Notes under the pieces: generated by a model | The model's input: only the letters and a program-made list of their open reading frames with translations | The model's database searches: none | Told to the model about the DNA's origin: nothing | From: Algisphaera sp039180025 | Lineage (GTDB): Bacteria > Planctomycetota > Phycisphaerae > Phycisphaerales > Phycisphaeraceae | Assembly: GCA_039180025.1 (NCBI GenBank) | Contig: JBCDDZ010000002.1 | Location: 62,001-126,000, forward strand | Direction: 5' to 3' | DNA: 64,000 nucleotides | Position numbers and translations under genes: made by a program | Part shown: positions 62,672-64,000 of the stretch, piece after piece | How the letters are laid out: every line of letters starts with the position of its first letter | How positions within the stretch are numbered: the stretch's first letter is position 1

Positions 62672-62781
62672 GCCCGACCGCGCCCGGCTGGTCTCGCCCC
62701 ATCCCACGACCCAATCACTCACCCCCAAAAACGTAGACGAAACCCGCTTCTCGCTCAACGCGAAGCCGCGGCTCGATACGG

Positions 62782-62964
62782 ATCAACGAAGACGACCGCA
62801 AGCAGGTCGGCGAATCGGCCCGGCGGGTTCAAGAAGCGACGCCAGCGTCCGTTAAAGTGGCTTACGGGGACCAAGGCCACACCGGCGACAAGGCCGCCGC
62901 GGCCGCTCGGGAGTACCACACGATCCCAGGCTGTTTCCCCTACACTTGGCCAAAGCCGGGTTGA
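62782..62964 (+). pseudogene. Transposase fragment, IS5-type
   Basis: A translated stretch reads DRKQVGESARRVQEAT followed by VKVAYGDQGHTGDKAAAAAR, which matches the C-terminal catalytic part of IS5-family (IS402-like) transposases, where V-A-Y/F-x-D-Q-G-Y-T-G-E is conserved. There is no start, no N-terminal part and no terminal repeat visible. After about 62931 similarity ends, and the frame stops at 62964, inside the SDR remnant. It is the scar of an old insertion. Confidence 0.7.
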
Positions 62965-63251
62965 ACGCGCTGGTCCAGTCCTTGGCCATTGAGTGGGGGC
63001 CGCGTGTACGTGCCGTGGGCATTGCGCCCGGATTCATCGACACGCCCGGCAACGACGCTTGGTTTGATTCGTTTCCGGATCCCGCGGTCGAGCGGCGGCG
63101 GACCGAAGCGATGCGCCCGGTCGGCCGGTTGGGGGACGTCGATCAGATCGGCTCGGTTTGCGCGTTTCTTGCTTCTGATTTTGCCGCTTTTATTTCCGGC
63201 AATACGTTGCGGGTCGATGGCGGTCGCTCGGCCTTGATGCAGGACGGCTGA
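62946..63251 (+). pseudogene. Truncated SDR oxidoreductase, C-terminal half
   Basis: The reading frame gives about 100 residues that match the second half of a classical short-chain dehydrogenase. AKAGLNALVQSLAIEWGPRV is the helix that follows the catalytic Tyr-x3-Lys, then VRAVGIAPGFIDTPG and AAFISGNTLRVDGGRSALMQ. The Rossmann NAD site and the catalytic Tyr are gone; the break falls at the Tyr position, directly where the transposase fragment ends. It is non-functional as an enzyme, and any translation would start at TTG 62946. Confidence 0.8.
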
Positions 63252-63301
63252 AACAACTATCATTTTTCTTTTCAAGTTGAAACGTATACGAAAGTACTCC
63301 G

Positions 63302-64000
63302 ATGAATACGCCTTGGTCTGAAGCAAACATAAATGCCCGACTCGAAATAACGCGGGGCGAGATGAACGTCACGACACGGTCATCGGACTCGGCCCGCGGG
63401 CCGGTCACCGAATTGCATGTCGAAGGTGACGGCCGGATCGACAAGCTGATCGTCTCGGTCGACGGCGCGGCCCCGGCCGAGGAGATGATCCCCCTTGCCC
63501 CCAACGCCAACGACCTCATGGTGCTGCACCCGATGCAGGTCTCGCATCAGGCGTCGAACCACGACGGCGCGACCCTCGACGAGCGGTTCGGCGGCCAGTA
63601 CGTCTTCACGCCGCCGCCGCTGGTGCATACGTTCCGCATCGACGGGCGGTGGTACGGCATCGGGCTCGGGGCGTCGGCCGGCAAGAACCAGTACACCGGC
63701 TGGACCTACTTCCCCCGGCAACGCGACGCGTTCGACCTGGAGATCGACTACCGCGGCTACTTCGGCGAGCCCGGTCACGCCGCGTCGATCGTTTGGCTTA
63801 AAACGCCGCGCGACTCGGCGTACGAGGTGATCGCCGACTACAGCGATTGGCTGCGCGAATCGGGGTTTGCGCCGACGCCCAAGCGCGACGTGGCCGACTG
63901 GTGGCGCGAGCCGTTCGCCTGCATCTGGGGCGAGCAGCGCAACTACGCCTTGGAAGCACACATCGGCCAGCCCGGCCATTACCAGACCGACACCTACGAA
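63302..64000 (+). CDS. Partial gene at window edge, possible glycoside hydrolase
   Basis: The frame from ATG 63302 is open to the end of the window (233 codons, no stop). The N-terminal 180 residues look beta-rich (TRGEMNVTTRSSDSARGPVT; WYGIGLGASAGKNQYTGWTY; FDLEIDYRGYFGEPGHAASI). They are followed by YSDWLRESGFAPTPKRDVAD and WWREPFACIWGEQRNY, which may be the first strand of a barrel as in GH36- or GH31-like enzymes. This is suggestive only. It follows the SDR remnant by 50 bases and continues the catabolic theme. The C-terminal part is missing. Confidence 0.6.
   Translation, partial: MNTPWSEANINARLEITRGEMNVTTRSSDSARGPVTELHVEGDGRIDKLIVSVDGAAPAEEMIPLAPNANDLMVLHPMQVSHQASNHDGATLDERFGGQYVFTPPPLVHTFRIDGRWYGIGLGASAGKNQYTGWTYFPRQRDAFDLEIDYRGYFGEPGHAASIVWLKTPRDSAYEVIADYSDWLRESGFAPTPKRDVADWWREPFACIWGEQRNYALEAHIGQPGHYQTDTYE

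Overview
The window is high-GC bacterial DNA that most resembles a member of the Planctomycetota, probably class Phycisphaerae. This is inferred from the mix of a PEP-CTERM protein, a pseudopilin-like protein with an RGFTLIELL leader, several S1-type sulfatases, many glycoside hydrolases, LacI regulators and a large exopolysaccharide locus of exosortase type. No rRNA, tRNA or CRISPR array was seen, and the exact taxon cannot be fixed from the sequence alone.

Region 1 (1-24264) is an exopolysaccharide (EPS) biosynthesis locus, entirely on the plus strand. Up to about 17.8 kb the genes are tightly packed, many with 4-base ATGA/GTGA start-stop overlaps. It holds at least seven glycosyltransferases, an O-antigen ligase/polymerase-like protein, a serine-acetyltransferase-type acetyltransferase, a PHP/TIM-type hydrolase, a glycerol-3-phosphate-dehydrogenase-like FAD protein, an NAD-dependent epimerase, an LPG-synthase-like membrane protein, a GT-C membrane transferase and a WecB/TagA/CpsF transferase. 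After these come a degenerate NDP-sugar nucleotidyltransferase, a degenerate exosortase without its catalytic Cys, Arg and His, a Wzz/BY-kinase fusion with an inserted MshEN-like helical segment, and the initiating polyprenyl glycosylphosphotransferase. The two neighbouring pseudoenzymes and the kinase insertion are the most unusual signals in the window.

Region 2 (24442-28727) holds a ribulokinase and a secreted tandem beta-helix (pectate-lyase-3 type) protein. Region 3 (28884-34275, minus strand) is a carbohydrate ABC uptake operon: TPR lipoprotein, membrane-anchored binding protein, an enlarged MalF-type permease and a MalG-type permease. It has no ATPase. It is divergent from a LacI regulator, a PEP-CTERM protein with a strong terminator, and a secreted clan GH-A hydrolase.

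Region 4 (39412-47808, minus strand) carries a FAD-dependent oxidoreductase, three different sulfatases, a pseudopilin-like protein with its own terminator, and a second LacI regulator. Region 5 (48228-62671, plus strand) is a catabolic run: beta-helix protein, secreted unknown protein, GH29 fucosidase, GHL6/beta-galactosidase-trimerisation protein, GH31 enzyme, unknown protein, two Gfo/Idh/MocA oxidoreductases, a sugar isomerase-like protein and a nucleoside-hydrolase-like protein. Regions 3-5 together look like a degradation island for a sulfated, probably fucose-containing polysaccharide; that substrate is an inference. The run ends in a scar where an IS5-type transposase fragment abuts the C-terminal half of an SDR gene (62782-63251). 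A further gene, cut by the window edge, follows.
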